Source: Candidatus Obscuribacter phosphatis
GTDB taxonomy: Bacteria > Cyanobacteriota > Vampirovibrionia > Obscuribacterales > Obscuribacteraceae
Direction: 5' to 3'
Assembly (NCBI GenBank): GCA_001899315.1
Contig: MOYA01000003.1
Span: forward strand, 148,369 to 212,368
DNA: 64,000 nucleotides
Position numbers and translations under genes: made by a program
Part shown: in pieces, positions 9,660 to 18,696 of the stretch
How the letters are laid out: each line of letters begins with the position of its first letter
Position numbering within the stretch: the first letter of the stretch is position 1
The notes under the pieces: generated by a model
What the model was told of the DNA's origin: nothing
The model's database searches: none
What the model saw: the letters and a program-made list of their open reading frames with translations, nothing else

Positions 9660-10100
9660 ATGTTAAACGAAACAGCCCCGCCATTTACTCTCGATGCCAC
9701 AAGTGGAGAAAAGGTCGTCCTTTCTCAGTTGCTCGGGTCTTTTGTTGTGCTTATTTTTTATCCAGCCAACGACACGCCGACATGCAATTCGCAGCTGGCA
9801 GAGATGAGCTTGAACACTCAGGAATTCCTCAAGCTGGGAGCCTTTATCTATGGGGTGAATACAGCTTCATTAGCCAAGTCGGGCGAATATTGCACCCGTA
9901 AACGGCTCAACTTTCCTATTTTGCACGACAATGGCGGCACCGTGGCTAAGCAGTACAAAGCCTTTACCTCATGGATAGGGCTAAATCGCCGTACCGTGGT
10001 CGTTGTCGACCCGCAAGGCCGCATTTGTTTTTATGAGAAAGGCAAGCCGACTGCCGAAAAGATAATCAAATGCATTGAGTCTCATCACGCCGCACTCTAA
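9660..10100 (+). CDS. Peroxiredoxin, Bcp/AhpC-TSA type
   Basis: A thioredoxin-fold peroxidase that reduces hydrogen peroxide and organic hydroperoxides using a peroxidatic cysteine. The motif FYPANDTPTCNSQ (near residues 35-47) has the TxxC form of the family, giving Cys45 as the probable catalytic residue. There is no second cysteine five residues later as in atypical 2-Cys Bcp. Another cysteine occurs in SGEYCTRKRLNFP, so the resolving mechanism may differ. Length (146 aa) is normal. No strong ribosome-binding site; the gene starts 18 bp after the upstream stop. Confidence 0.88.
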   Translation: MLNETAPPFTLDATSGEKVVLSQLLGSFVVLIFYPANDTPTCNSQLAEMSLNTQEFLKLGAFIYGVNTASLAKSGEYCTRKRLNFPILHDNGGTVAKQYKAFTSWIGLNRRTVVVVDPQGRICFYEKGKPTAEKIIKCIESHHAAL

Positions 10101-10187
10101 TCTGAAGCCTGAGGCAAAAGCCAACCGGCTCCAACATCTAAATAACAATACTGCTGCACTGTGCCGCTCAAATTGTGAAGGAAAAAT

Positions 10188-11306
10188 TTAGTGCAGAGGC
10201 ACACCCCAGCGCTTATAAAGCCGCGCAGCCAGGTCGATCATATCGGTTTGCATAGATGCGATATAAGGAGCATAACAAGCAAACTTTTGACTCAAAACAT
10301 TTCTTAGATTATTGTTGCCGCAAGCAAGTGCTTCGCTCAAAGTTTCGAGAAAAGCATCGGCAAAAGCAGCATCGTCTTGGTAAAGAGCGCCGGTAAATCT
10401 GCTCTCAAATTGACTGCTCTCAAATTGACCAAGCACATTTTGACAGGTCACCGCATTCGCCACCATATCAGCTAGCCTCAGATAATCATTTTGAAAGCAC
10501 TGTCTGTCACTTTCATCGACAAAGGCCGTACCTAGACGCTCATAAATCACATAAGCCAAATTGGGCAAGACTGCCAAACAATGCTCTAAAAGGTCGAATA
10601 ACTCTTCTGGTACCGGGCAATCATGGGTATCACGGCGCAACTTATCTAAACCCGAACGAGAGAGGCGCGGCTCGACTCGGCCGCCAGCCATATGAATCTC
10701 GACCACTCGCTCTAATGGATAGGTAGCCAAAAGTTCAAGCGCATCGATACCGAAGTTGGTCGCCTGGCAATAAAGATTGTGCAAATCAAGCAGCAAGAAA
10801 GACTGCGGCTGGTCTTGCAAGAGCGCTTCAAGAAAAGCCCCCTGCAGTAAAACATCTTCTCTTGAAAAAGCGAAAGCTAAATTTTCTAGACCGACCCTGG
10901 TAGCTGCATGTTGCTGCAATCTAGCCAAGTTAGCGCGACCGCGTTCAACAAATGCCTGCGAAAATGGTACCGAAAGCGGTGCGTTATCTATATAGCGCCC
11001 AGCCTGCGTAAAACCAAAATGCTCCGAAAAGAGAGTAAACCGGTGGCTTTCGACACTGTCCGAAAGAGCCTGCAGCCACGGCGTTTGTCTGGCATTTTCA
11101 CTGAACAGCGAATAACTGACGCCATGTCCAAGCAAGGCGCCTCTCTCGCCGTAGTCGTTCAATAAGGCAAAGGCCCAACCGGGCATAGATTCCAGCCCGG
11201 TATCAAAACTCCATTCCATACACTGCACCAGTCCTTGCCTATAAAGGGGCAAGAAAGCCGCAAAGAAGTTGTCTTCCAGCATTAATGAAACGCCCAGTTT
11301 GACCAA
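10188..11306 (-). CDS. MNIO / DUF692-family multinuclear iron enzyme, orphan
   Basis: A TIM-barrel protein of the DUF692 family, now called MNIO (multinuclear non-heme iron-dependent oxidative enzymes). Characterised members such as MbnB and TglH modify peptide cysteines with a separate partner protein. Candidate metal ligands are in place: GHGVSYSLF (His61), SEHFGF (His96), GLENLAF (Glu141), LLDLHNLYC (Asp174, His176), EIHMAGG (His205), DTHDCPVP (Asp226, His228) and YERLG (Glu256). About 110 extra residues follow the barrel. I see no DUF2063/MbnC-like partner and no short precursor-peptide gene nearby. Instead it sits 33 bp downstream of homoserine kinase, so it may work in small-molecule metabolism or with a distant peptide. 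Confidence 0.8.
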   Translation of the reverse strand: MVKLGVSLMLEDNFFAAFLPLYRQGLVQCMEWSFDTGLESMPGWAFALLNDYGERGALLGHGVSYSLFSENARQTPWLQALSDSVESHRFTLFSEHFGFTQAGRYIDNAPLSVPFSQAFVERGRANLARLQQHAATRVGLENLAFAFSREDVLLQGAFLEALLQDQPQSFLLLDLHNLYCQATNFGIDALELLATYPLERVVEIHMAGGRVEPRLSRSGLDKLRRDTHDCPVPEELFDLLEHCLAVLPNLAYVIYERLGTAFVDESDRQCFQNDYLRLADMVANAVTCQNVLGQFESSQFESRFTGALYQDDAAFADAFLETLSEALACGNNNLRNVLSQKFACYAPYIASMQTDMIDLAARLYKRWGVPLH

Positions 11307-11339
11307 GTTAGATTCAAGCCTATGCTTAGAAATACTTTT

Positions 11340-12305
11340 CTATAATTCCAATTCTTGAATGCCGTGATCATCGACTCTCAAATCAAGCAAATGACCAGGA
11401 TTTTTTTCACTTTCCATCCAAGCCTTGATCTTAGCCATGACGGCTTCTTTATTGCGCCTATGCACGACAGTGACCACAGAAGATCCGGCACCAGAAAGGA
11501 CACAACCTAGAACCGGGTCGTTGACTAACTCTCGCCGCAGGCGAGCCAGCTCGGGCACAAGCTGGGCGCGAAAAGGCTCATGCAATCTATCATCCATCGC
11601 TTCGCGCAGAGCCGACTCATCTGAGCGTGCCACTGCCGCCACCAACTGCGCCACTTTGTGTACGTTATAAAGCGCATCATCGAAACGAACCTGCTTAGGC
11701 AAAACAGTTCTTGTGGCAGTGGTATTGAGGGTGTAATTGGGTGTGTACACCAAGAGGCGCCAATCCTCGGGCCATTTCAGACGCTGAGTAATAATGCGCT
11801 TGCCGCTTGCCGCCGGCGAACAGACAACCAGACCGCCCAATAGACAGGCTGCTAAATTCTCGGGATGACCTTCCAACTCGCAGGCTTCGGCCAACAAGGC
11901 TGGCGCGGTGGGAATGCGATCTTTCAAAACATTAGCCGCCCAAAGAGCGCCGATAATGGCTGTAGAGGTCGAACCGAGACCCACGCCCAAGGGTATCTCA
12001 GAATCGACCATAATACGCACCCGGTCTAGCAGGTGGTGGTCTCTTTGCCAGAGCTTAGAAAGAATTGTATAGGTAAGATTGCCGCGGTCTTTTGCCAAAC
12101 TGGAGACTTCAATATCACCCTTGAAGGTAATCAGAGGAACTTCAGGATCATTTTCATCCAGCAAAAAAAAGGTCATTCGGCTGTATACATTCACCGCCAG
12201 CCCGAGGCAGTCAAGCCCGGGACCCAAATTGCTGGTGCTGCCAGGCAATTTTAGAGTTATCTTGCGGCCCTGTTTAATGAGCTCTTCGATTTGTATGAGT
12301 TCCAA
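11340..12305 (-). CDS. thrB: Homoserine kinase (GHMP family)
   Basis: Phosphorylates L-homoserine to O-phosphohomoserine with ATP in threonine synthesis. The three GHMP-kinase motifs are visible: GSTSNLGPGLDCLG near residue 22, the ATP-binding loop PLGVGLGSTSTA near residue 105, and LSGAGSSVV near residue 265. At 321 residues it has the family length. It is first in a likely two-gene operon with the MNIO gene and is divergent from the SDR gene, with 91 bp between them. No other threonine-pathway gene is adjacent. Other GHMP kinases are an alternative, but motif 1 fits ThrB best. Confidence 0.85.
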   Translation of the reverse strand: MELIQIEELIKQGRKITLKLPGSTSNLGPGLDCLGLAVNVYSRMTFFLLDENDPEVPLITFKGDIEVSSLAKDRGNLTYTILSKLWQRDHHLLDRVRIMVDSEIPLGVGLGSTSTAIIGALWAANVLKDRIPTAPALLAEACELEGHPENLAACLLGGLVVCSPAASGKRIITQRLKWPEDWRLLVYTPNYTLNTTATRTVLPKQVRFDDALYNVHKVAQLVAAVARSDESALREAMDDRLHEPFRAQLVPELARLRRELVNDPVLGCVLSGAGSSVVTVVHRRNKEAVMAKIKAWMESEKNPGHLLDLRVDDHGIQELEL

Positions 12306-12396
12306 GTTTCTGAGGTCTTCTAAAGAGGTAATACTTGAGACTGCCTGGGAGGATATTAGCTATACTTGCGGAGGTTTTGGCAACCGAAAGGCACTG

Positions 12397-13428
12397 ATGA
12401 GACATTTAGTTACCGGAGGCTCCGGGTTCCTTGGCAATTTGATCGCACAGCATCTCGTGGAGAGAGGCGAAGAAGTGCGTATATTGGACATTTGGGAAGA
12501 CCCGGATCGTCCCAAACAGGCCCAGTTTATACGCTGCGATGTTCTTGACAGAGAGAATGTAGCAAAAGCAGTCAAGGGGGTCAATGTTGTTCACCACACT
12601 GCCGCCCTCGTACCGGTAACCAAAGCTGGAGACATGTTCAGAAAAGTGAACGTGGAAGGTACCGGTATAGTGGCCGAGGAAGCAGCCAGAGCCGAAGTTG
12701 ATAGCTTCATCTATATGAGCTCAAGCGCCATCTATGGCATTACCAAGTCGCCGGTAGACGCCGCTGTCACCCCTCGACCAGCCGAAGAATATGGTCAAAG
12801 CAAACTGGATGGTGAACTGAAAGCAAAAAGCATTTCAGAAAAAACCGGCATGCCGCTAATTTCAATAAGGCCGCGTACCATCATTGATAAAGGTCGCCTG
12901 GGGATTTTCCAAGTATTATTCGACTGGATCAAAAACGACATCAATGTCTATACACTTGGCGACGGCAAAAATCGCATTCAGTTTTTGCATGCACAAGACT
13001 TGATCAACTGCTATCTACTTTTGAATGATCTGAAAAGACCCGGCTTTTACAATGTCGGAACCGACCGCTATGCCAGCTTGAATGAAAATCTAGGCAATCT
13101 AATCAAGCATGCCGGGTCCAAATCAAAAGTCAGACATCTGCCCAAAGATTTAGCCAAATCTTCCTTGCTTATGCTCGACAAGCTCAATCTCAGCCCGCTT
13201 GCGCCCTGGCACTATCTGAGCTACGGCGAAGACTTCTTTTTCGATGTCAATCATCTCAAAGAGCTGGGTTGGAAGCCGAAGTATTCAAATGACGAAATGC
13301 TCTGCGAAAGCTATGACAGCTTCACTGCCAACTATGAGCAATCGATGAAAGGCAAAGAAGGATCAGCCCACCGCAAACCCCTGCAGCAGAAAGTTCTCGG
13401 CTTACTCAAGGTCATTTCACGCTTCTAA
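12397..13428 (+). CDS. NAD-dependent epimerase/dehydratase (extended SDR)
   Basis: A 343-residue extended short-chain dehydrogenase. The dinucleotide loop is TGGSGFLG (residues 6-13), an acidic residue after strand 2 (ILDIWED) favours NAD, and the catalytic Tyr/Lys pair is YGQSK near residue 147 with SSSAIYG just before it. The frame is open further upstream, overlapping thrB, but the ATG at 12397 puts the Rossmann loop at the normal place and has AAAGG just upstream. A TATACT hexamer lies about 30 nt before it. The substrate is unknown; the sequence feel is that of 3-beta-hydroxysteroid dehydrogenase-like or sugar epimerases. It ends in a 4-nt convergent overlap with the kinase gene. Confidence 0.82.
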   Translation: MRHLVTGGSGFLGNLIAQHLVERGEEVRILDIWEDPDRPKQAQFIRCDVLDRENVAKAVKGVNVVHHTAALVPVTKAGDMFRKVNVEGTGIVAEEAARAEVDSFIYMSSSAIYGITKSPVDAAVTPRPAEEYGQSKLDGELKAKSISEKTGMPLISIRPRTIIDKGRLGIFQVLFDWIKNDINVYTLGDGKNRIQFLHAQDLINCYLLLNDLKRPGFYNVGTDRYASLNENLGNLIKHAGSKSKVRHLPKDLAKSSLLMLDKLNLSPLAPWHYLSYGEDFFFDVNHLKELGWKPKYSNDEMLCESYDSFTANYEQSMKGKEGSAHRKPLQQKVLGLLKVISRF

Positions 13429-14381
13429 TAGAAAGACTGCAGTTCGGCGAGCATCTCGGCAGCACTAGCCGGTCTCTCGTCAGCCTTTTTGCTTAAGCAA
13501 CTATTGATTAGGGTCACAAGCCGCGGGTCTGGTGCCGGCCCGTCGGCACCAAGCAATTCAGTTAGTGGTGGCGGTGTTTCATACATGTGCATGGCAAAGG
13601 TATGCATTGGACTCTCGCCCTCAAATGGGGCACGCCCTGTGAGCATGCGAAAATACATACAACCAAGCGAGTAGATGTCGGTGCGACAATCCAGTTCTCG
13701 CCCCAGGCACTGCTCTGGGCTCATATAAAGAGGACTGCCGAAAACCATACCGGGTTGGGTCAGTTCACGATCACGATTCTCATCATAGCAGCGCATACAC
13801 TTGGCTATGCCAAAATCGAGCAGTTTGACCGGCTCAAACTGATCAAGAGGATAGTGCTTGTCGAAACAAGAAACTTTATCGACGAGCATGACATTACTGG
13901 GCTTTATGTCCCTGTGAATTATGCCCAGTTGATGCGCCTCACTGAGGGCTTTTAGCACGCTAGAAATAATGCGATAGCTTTCTTTCTCATCAAAACGACC
14001 GACCTTCTTCAGCACATTATCAAGGTCTTGCCCGTGCAATCTTTCCAACACCAAATAAGGTCTAGGCGTCTCAAGCCGCAGCGTGGTGCCGTCCTCACGC
14101 TTCAATTCGCCTTCCAAAACACCGGCTGAATAGATATGAACCACATTCGGATGATTCAACTTATTGATAATCTCAGCTTCTCGGCGGAAACGTTCAATAC
14201 TCTCCTCTGTATCGGTAAGATTGGAATGCATTATTTTGACGGCCACTTTCAAGTCGGCACGGTTGTGACCGGCTAGATAAACCGTGCTCAGACCGCCCAC
14301 CCCAATAATCTCTTCTATTAAGAACCGCCCTTCGACCAGGCAACCGACTAATTTGGCACTTTCTTTGAGAATTCGCTGCAT
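13425..14381 (-). CDS. Soluble Ser/Thr protein kinase, PknB-like
   Basis: A eukaryotic-type kinase domain makes up nearly the whole 318-residue protein. It has a glycine loop IGVGGLSTVYLAG, the lysine motif VAVKIMH, the catalytic loop HRDIKPSNVML, LLDFGIAK (the DFG magnesium motif) and SPLYMSPEQ (activation segment end). No membrane segment or PASTA domain follows, so it should be cytosolic. A GTG two codons upstream is possible, but GAAGG lies 5 nt before the ATG at 14381, so I use that. A small helical protein gene lies 68 bp upstream on the same strand. Confidence 0.9.
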   Translation of the reverse strand: MQRILKESAKLVGCLVEGRFLIEEIIGVGGLSTVYLAGHNRADLKVAVKIMHSNLTDTEESIERFRREAEIINKLNHPNVVHIYSAGVLEGELKREDGTTLRLETPRPYLVLERLHGQDLDNVLKKVGRFDEKESYRIISSVLKALSEAHQLGIIHRDIKPSNVMLVDKVSCFDKHYPLDQFEPVKLLDFGIAKCMRCYDENRDRELTQPGMVFGSPLYMSPEQCLGRELDCRTDIYSLGCMYFRMLTGRAPFEGESPMHTFAMHMYETPPPLTELLGADGPAPDPRLVTLINSCLSKKADERPASAAEMLAELQSFY

Positions 14382-14449
14382 ATTCACCTTCTTTCTTAGA
14401 GTCTAGCACCGCCTCCCCAAAGGTGAAGAAATTGCCCGTAGAAAGAGAC

Positions 14450-14815
14450 CTATTGCCCCGGTCGAAGATTAGTCAGGGCTTGGCGCACTCTCTCAGCAAC
14501 AGGGCTGTCATAACCATTGACGGCTTCGTTAATTACCAATTCTCGCTTGAGATACTCTAAGGCGGCTGCCTCATGCCCGGCTGCCAGGCTCTCGCGGCAA
14601 GCATTCTCTAAATGCTGGCAATGCCCGGAAGTGTCAAAGCCCAACCAACCGCCCAAAACAGTCAGCCCATCAGATACACGCGCCCCGGTGTGAAAAATGC
14701 CCCGACTGGCCCGGCGCAGATCGGCGGTCACTTCGTCAAAGAAAATATCCGAGGCGTCGTCTCTCTTGCCAAAAGCCCTTTCATGGCTCAAATTGCTCAA
14801 ATCATTGCCGTCCAT
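14450..14815 (-). CDS. Small helical hypothetical protein upstream of the kinase
   Basis: A 121-residue protein. The open frame continues far upstream, but GGGGAGAG lies 6 nt before the ATG at 14815 and the upstream part overlaps the DUF2314 gene, so the short form is preferred. It has no signal or membrane segment. The last 50 residues (CRESLAAGHEAAALEYLKRE and on) look like a TPR-type helix pair. Function unknown; same strand and upstream of the Ser/Thr kinase, so a kinase substrate or adaptor is possible. Confidence 0.6.
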   Translation of the reverse strand: MDGNDLSNLSHERAFGKRDDASDIFFDEVTADLRRASRGIFHTGARVSDGLTVLGGWLGFDTSGHCQHLENACRESLAAGHEAAALEYLKRELVINEAVNGYDSPVAERVRQALTNLRPGQ

Positions 14816-14905
14816 AATCGCTCTCCCCAACAGTAACGAAACCACTTTACAAAGGGCGGACAAATCTAGCCATGTGCAATAGCACAGCCTTTTTGCCGTG
14901 CTATC

Positions 14906-15508
14906 ATGAACCCAATCAGTGGTCAGAGGAAAGGTTCTTTGCAAGAGTTTAGACATGACCAAGCCCAGGGTCGAGATCAAATTCGCCCGGTTTATGCCGA
15001 GCCTTGTCTTCGTCAAAGCAGCGCCAGTCTGGTCCATATCAGCAAGAAATGTCTGGTCTTTTCCCTTGCCGCCGGCATGACCATTTTGAACCTTTCCGCC
15101 TGCCAAAATCAAAGCAGCGCGGTCAAACCCGACAAACCGGCACCGGAAGGTACCACCTATGCCGCCAGCGAAGACCTCGAATTGAAGAAAGCGAGAATTG
15201 ACGCCCTCGAACACTTTGAAGAATTCAGGCAAGCTTTCAAGAATAAGAAACCAGGGGAAAAATTTGCGGTCAAGGCGGCGTTTAAAGACGGCGAGCAAGA
15301 AGTGCACAAATGGTTGATTGTTGATCAGATGGACAATCTTGATATTGTCGGCCATTTTGCTTCCGGAGATCCCCAGGGCACCTTGCAAGCCGGGCAACAA
15401 GCCACAGCCCGCGTGACCTTTATAGATGATTGGAGCTATATCGATAAAGACGGCGGCGAACACGGCGGCTATGGTCTGGCTGTGCTGCGCAAGAGGCAGA
15501 AGAACTAA
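14906..15508 (+). CDS. DUF2314-type lipoprotein
   Basis: The last 120 residues match the pattern of DUF2314 (YegJ-like) proteins: an N-terminal helix, then FAVKAAFKDG, EVHKWLIVD and DWSYIDKDGGEHGGYGL. Before it is a lipoprotein signal, ISKKCLVFSLAAGMTILNLSAC, shown here as ISKKC...LNLSAC, with the lipid cysteine near residue 66. The true start is unclear. The ATG at 14906 has no ribosome-binding site and gives an odd 45-residue hydrophilic leader. A TTG at 14936 follows AGGAAAGG. It heads a likely three-gene envelope operon. Family function is unknown. Confidence 0.65.
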   Translation: MNPISGQRKGSLQEFRHDQAQGRDQIRPVYAEPCLRQSSASLVHISKKCLVFSLAAGMTILNLSACQNQSSAVKPDKPAPEGTTYAASEDLELKKARIDALEHFEEFRQAFKNKKPGEKFAVKAAFKDGEQEVHKWLIVDQMDNLDIVGHFASGDPQGTLQAGQQATARVTFIDDWSYIDKDGGEHGGYGLAVLRKRQKN

Positions 15509-15544
15509 GCAGCCTAACAAAAAAAGAGCGCCAGAGAAGAAATA

Positions 15545-18500
15545 GTGCCCAACACAATCTGCAAAAATCACGAGTCCTTTAAGCATTACCTTTCTGCGCA
15601 CCGAGCCGCTTTCGGGCATGCCCGCGACGGGCGCAATCTAGAAATTCTCTTAGGCTTCAGCCCTTTGATAGTCTGTTTGATCATTTATCAATTGGGACAT
15701 TTTCTCTTTCCTAAAGCCGATGCCGGCTTCCCCAACATACTACTAAATCTATCCGCCCTAGCCGGCATGCTCGTGCTCATGGTATCAGATATAGTGCTAG
15801 AACCAATTCGAGCAGCGCACCGACGTGCCGCCAATCTCGATCTAGAAGCCTATGACACGGCAACCTTGGGTATGCCCTGGCATGAAGCGGTGGCTGGCGC
15901 CCGACCAAATCCAGAGAGCCTATCAAAACAAGCCAATGAATACGAAAATGACATGGCTGGTGCGCATCCGCCCGAGCTCTCTCTAGATGATAGTTGGTAC
16001 CCCGGCGAAATCGAAGACTTAGAACTGGAGCTTGCCCGTTTTCTCTGCCTCAGGCAGAACGTTAGTTTCGAATATTTCTTCCGCAAGCAGTATATTCAGC
16101 TCTTTCTTGTGCCGATGCTAATTCTTATCTCCATTTTAGTGATGATTCAGATATTTCTATTTGGCGCCGGCATCACTGCAATTTGCTGCACCCTTGTGAC
16201 GGCAAGCCCAGTGTTTAGGCTTTTGATCAAGGGCTTACTGACTCAAAATAAAAACTGCCGCACCCTAGAAGAAATAAAGAGCGATATAGAAAAAGCTTTG
16301 CAGAACAAAGAAGAGCTAACTACCGAAAACGCCAGGCGCTTTCAAGATCGGCTCTTTTTGACTAGAGATAGCTTGCCCTTGATGAGCATCGCCGGCTTTA
16401 AGTTAACCAAACTCAAATATCTGCCGCTGCTTAAGCAAGATACTGTTGAGCTAATCAAAAGAACTGTGCAAACCTTGATCATTGCATTAACCTGCCTTAG
16501 CTTAACAGCCTGCTCTGTAGATAATTTAATTGGCTCGGTGAAGCAGCTACCGCAAAAGCAAACGGTAGCTGCCGAAGTAGCGCTGCCGGTGAAGCAGCCT
16601 GACTTGAAAAATCTTCTCAGCGTCTCTTCTAAAATCAAGATCGTCGCCTCAGGCTCTTTCAAACCAGGCAGCTATTGGAGCAATGGCAAACAATTGAGTT
16701 TCAGCCCCGACACTAACTTTGAAGTGGATGTCGAAATGCCGGTCGAGAGCGCTGATTCTATTTCGACTAGATCTGCCACAGGTTTTCTGCGCACGTCTAA
16801 AGAATTCTCGGTAAACGCTCTGCCGGTGCCGAAAGAAATTCAACTAAAAGAAGGAAAAGCCTCTGGAGAAGTGGAGTTTGGCAAATGGCTGGGAGCCTTT
16901 TTTGTCAATCTGCTGCAACTGGCCTCGAATGACGGCGGCTTAAGAGACACCATTGCCAACATGCAGATCAAGAGCGCCCGACTCGAACTCAAGCCCGGCG
17001 CCAGACTCTGCTTCGGTGAGAAGAGCGTCATCGTCGGTCAAGACTCGACAATCACTCTTAGCGATGTTGCCATAGACAAAGACCTCAACTATAAAGGTGA
17101 TTTGGTCTTTGATCTCAATTTTGAAAAGGGCTGTGACTGGCTCGGCAAGAAGGTCGATGTACGCTTTAACGGCGGCTATGCCAAACTCTATCTGATTGCC
17201 GAAGGACGGGGCAAAGGGCTGAAGCTAGGACTAAATACGAACCATCCACTAATAATTGATAATCGCCACATGGACATCAGACTGGAAGATTGTCGATTCA
17301 ACTTTGGTCACAACAAACAATCAGTATCGCTCAGTCGCACCGCCGAAATCGACATCAAAGAACTGACTTGGGAGAGAAGAGAACTTAAGGAGCCGACTCT
17401 TTTTCTCAAGAGCGTGATGAATTTGACCGACACCGCCTGTGATATCAGCACCGGCAACCATCAGTCGAAGCTGACCCTCCCAGGCATCTTGCATACAATC
17501 TTAAACATAGACACTACCGGCAGCGAGAGTATAACTCATTTCGAGACTGAAGGGTCGGCAGTAGCCAAAGCCATCGCCGTGACCATAAACAAAGCTCATT
17601 CCAACCTCTTGCTTTTACTGGAAGACGGCTTGCTTGGTCCGGTTAACTTCGACAAGTTCGGCACCCTCGACTTTAGCTTAAAAGAAGGCAAAGCCCATCT
17701 CAAAAGCTTTGAATGGCAGTCGGGTGACAATTCTTTCGCTCTGTATGCAGAAGGCAATTCAACCCTCTCGGTGCCCAGCGAAATGCTCTTGCAAAAGAAA
17801 AACAAGAGCACAAAGACTTCGATGTCTCTGCCTATTGATATCGCCGTTGGTACCGCCAACTTCAAACTCGGCGATACGGTCACGCAATTGGAAGATCTAA
17901 AAGGTCGACTGCGTATCGACGTAGAAGGCGAAATCGAGATGGAATCAGACTTGGATTTCAACATCAAACATTCCACCCTCTTCAAAAACGACGAGGCCGA
18001 TGTGCGAGTGCGTGGTCTAGATCTAAAAATCGGCGACAAAAGTTCCAATTTAAATCTCAAGAACTGCCAAGTCTTAGTGACCAACAAAGCGCTAGCGGCA
18101 GCAATTCAAACCGAGACACCAAGCCAATTTGACTTGAAGCTCAACAAAGTTTTAGTGGAAAACAAACACTGGCGTTATCGCAATGCCATCGGCAAAGAAG
18201 TTAAGGTCGAGAATCTCAAACTGTTAGATATGAAAGCGCGTGGACCAGGCGTTCTTGATTTCAAAGCCTCGGCCGACGCCGTTTTGCTTGGTAGTGTAGA
18301 AAAATGTGGGCTCTTTATCGGCAAAGACAAATGGCAGACCAAGCCCTGGAAACTGGCAGGACATCTGGAAGGCAGCGGCTCGGTCAAATATCAGTTTAGT
18401 AAAGAAGCCGGCAAGCTCTCCCAGCTTGATTATCAGCTTTCTTTGCAATTGCCTCTGCCTGAAGACATGGAATTAGACTGGTCAGAAGTCGGTGCCGGTT

Positions 18501-18688
18501 TACTTAAATCGACTGAAAAGCATGTCATTCTTTCGCATCTGCGCCAAATCACCGTGCCTGTATCACACAAAGGAACCATAGATTTGTTTGCCGATCAAAA
18601 GTGGAAAAATCTAAAGATAGTGAAACTCGAGGTCAAACCCTCGGAAACCGGAGCAGAAGTGGTATTCAGTGCAAGTTCCAAACTATAG
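15545..18688 (+). CDS. S-4TM-like membrane domain joined to a long beta-rich lipoprotein-like domain
   Basis: A 1,047-residue protein with a GTG start (GAGAAG upstream). Residues about 10-290 resemble the S-4TM domain (SMODS-associated four-TM family): hydrophobic pairs near 33-85 and 183-225, then LGMPWHEAV, DSWYPGEIE, CLRQNVSFEYFFRKQY and the closing RRFQDRLFLTRD. In known cases S-4TM proteins are membrane effectors beside nucleotide-signalling enzymes. At residues 299-322 a lipoprotein-type signal (LIIALTCLSLTAC) follows directly, and about 720 residues of repetitive beta structure come after it, AsmA/tubule-like in feel. No CD-NTase is nearby. It may be a true fusion or two overlapping products, the second starting internally (ATG 16382, no good ribosome-binding site). 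Confidence 0.6.
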   Translation: MPNTICKNHESFKHYLSAHRAAFGHARDGRNLEILLGFSPLIVCLIIYQLGHFLFPKADAGFPNILLNLSALAGMLVLMVSDIVLEPIRAAHRRAANLDLEAYDTATLGMPWHEAVAGARPNPESLSKQANEYENDMAGAHPPELSLDDSWYPGEIEDLELELARFLCLRQNVSFEYFFRKQYIQLFLVPMLILISILVMIQIFLFGAGITAICCTLVTASPVFRLLIKGLLTQNKNCRTLEEIKSDIEKALQNKEELTTENARRFQDRLFLTRDSLPLMSIAGFKLTKLKYLPLLKQDTVELIKRTVQTLIIALTCLSLTACSVDNLIGSVKQLPQKQTVAAEVALPVKQPDLKNLLSVSSKIKIVASGSFKPGSYWSNGKQLSFSPDTNFEVDVEMPVESADSISTRSATGFLRTSKEFSVNALPVPKEIQLKEGKASGEVEFGKWLGAFFVNLLQLASNDGGLRDTIANMQIKSARLELKPGARLCFGEKSVIVGQDSTITLSDVAIDKDLNYKGDLVFDLNFEKGCDWLGKKVDVRFNGGYAKLYLIAEGRGKGLKLGLNTNHPLIIDNRHMDIRLEDCRFNFGHNKQSVSLSRTAEIDIKELTWERRELKEPTLFLKSVMNLTDTACDISTGNHQSKLTLPGILHTILNIDTTGSESITHFETEGSAVAKAIAVTINKAHSNLLLLLEDGLLGPVNFDKFGTLDFSLKEGKAHLKSFEWQSGDNSFALYAEGNSTLSVPSEMLLQKKNKSTKTSMSLPIDIAVGTANFKLGDTVTQLEDLKGRLRIDVEGEIEMESDLDFNIKHSTLFKNDEADVRVRGLDLKIGDKSSNLNLKNCQVLVTNKALAAAIQTETPSQFDLKLNKVLVENKHWRYRNAIGKEVKVENLKLLDMKARGPGVLDFKASADAVLLGSVEKCGLFIGKDKWQTKPWKLAGHLEGSGSVKYQFSKEAGKLSQLDYQLSLQLPLPEDMELDWSEVGAGLLKSTEKHVILSHLRQITVPVSHKGTIDLFADQKWKNLKIVKLEVKPSETGAEVVFSASSKL

Positions 18689-18696
18689 GAAGGGTT

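Noticed and set aside
14816-15619. Upstream extension of the small kinase-neighbour gene to a 389-residue protein
   Set aside because: It would lie antisense to the DUF2314 lipoprotein, and a strong ribosome-binding site supports the ATG at 14815.
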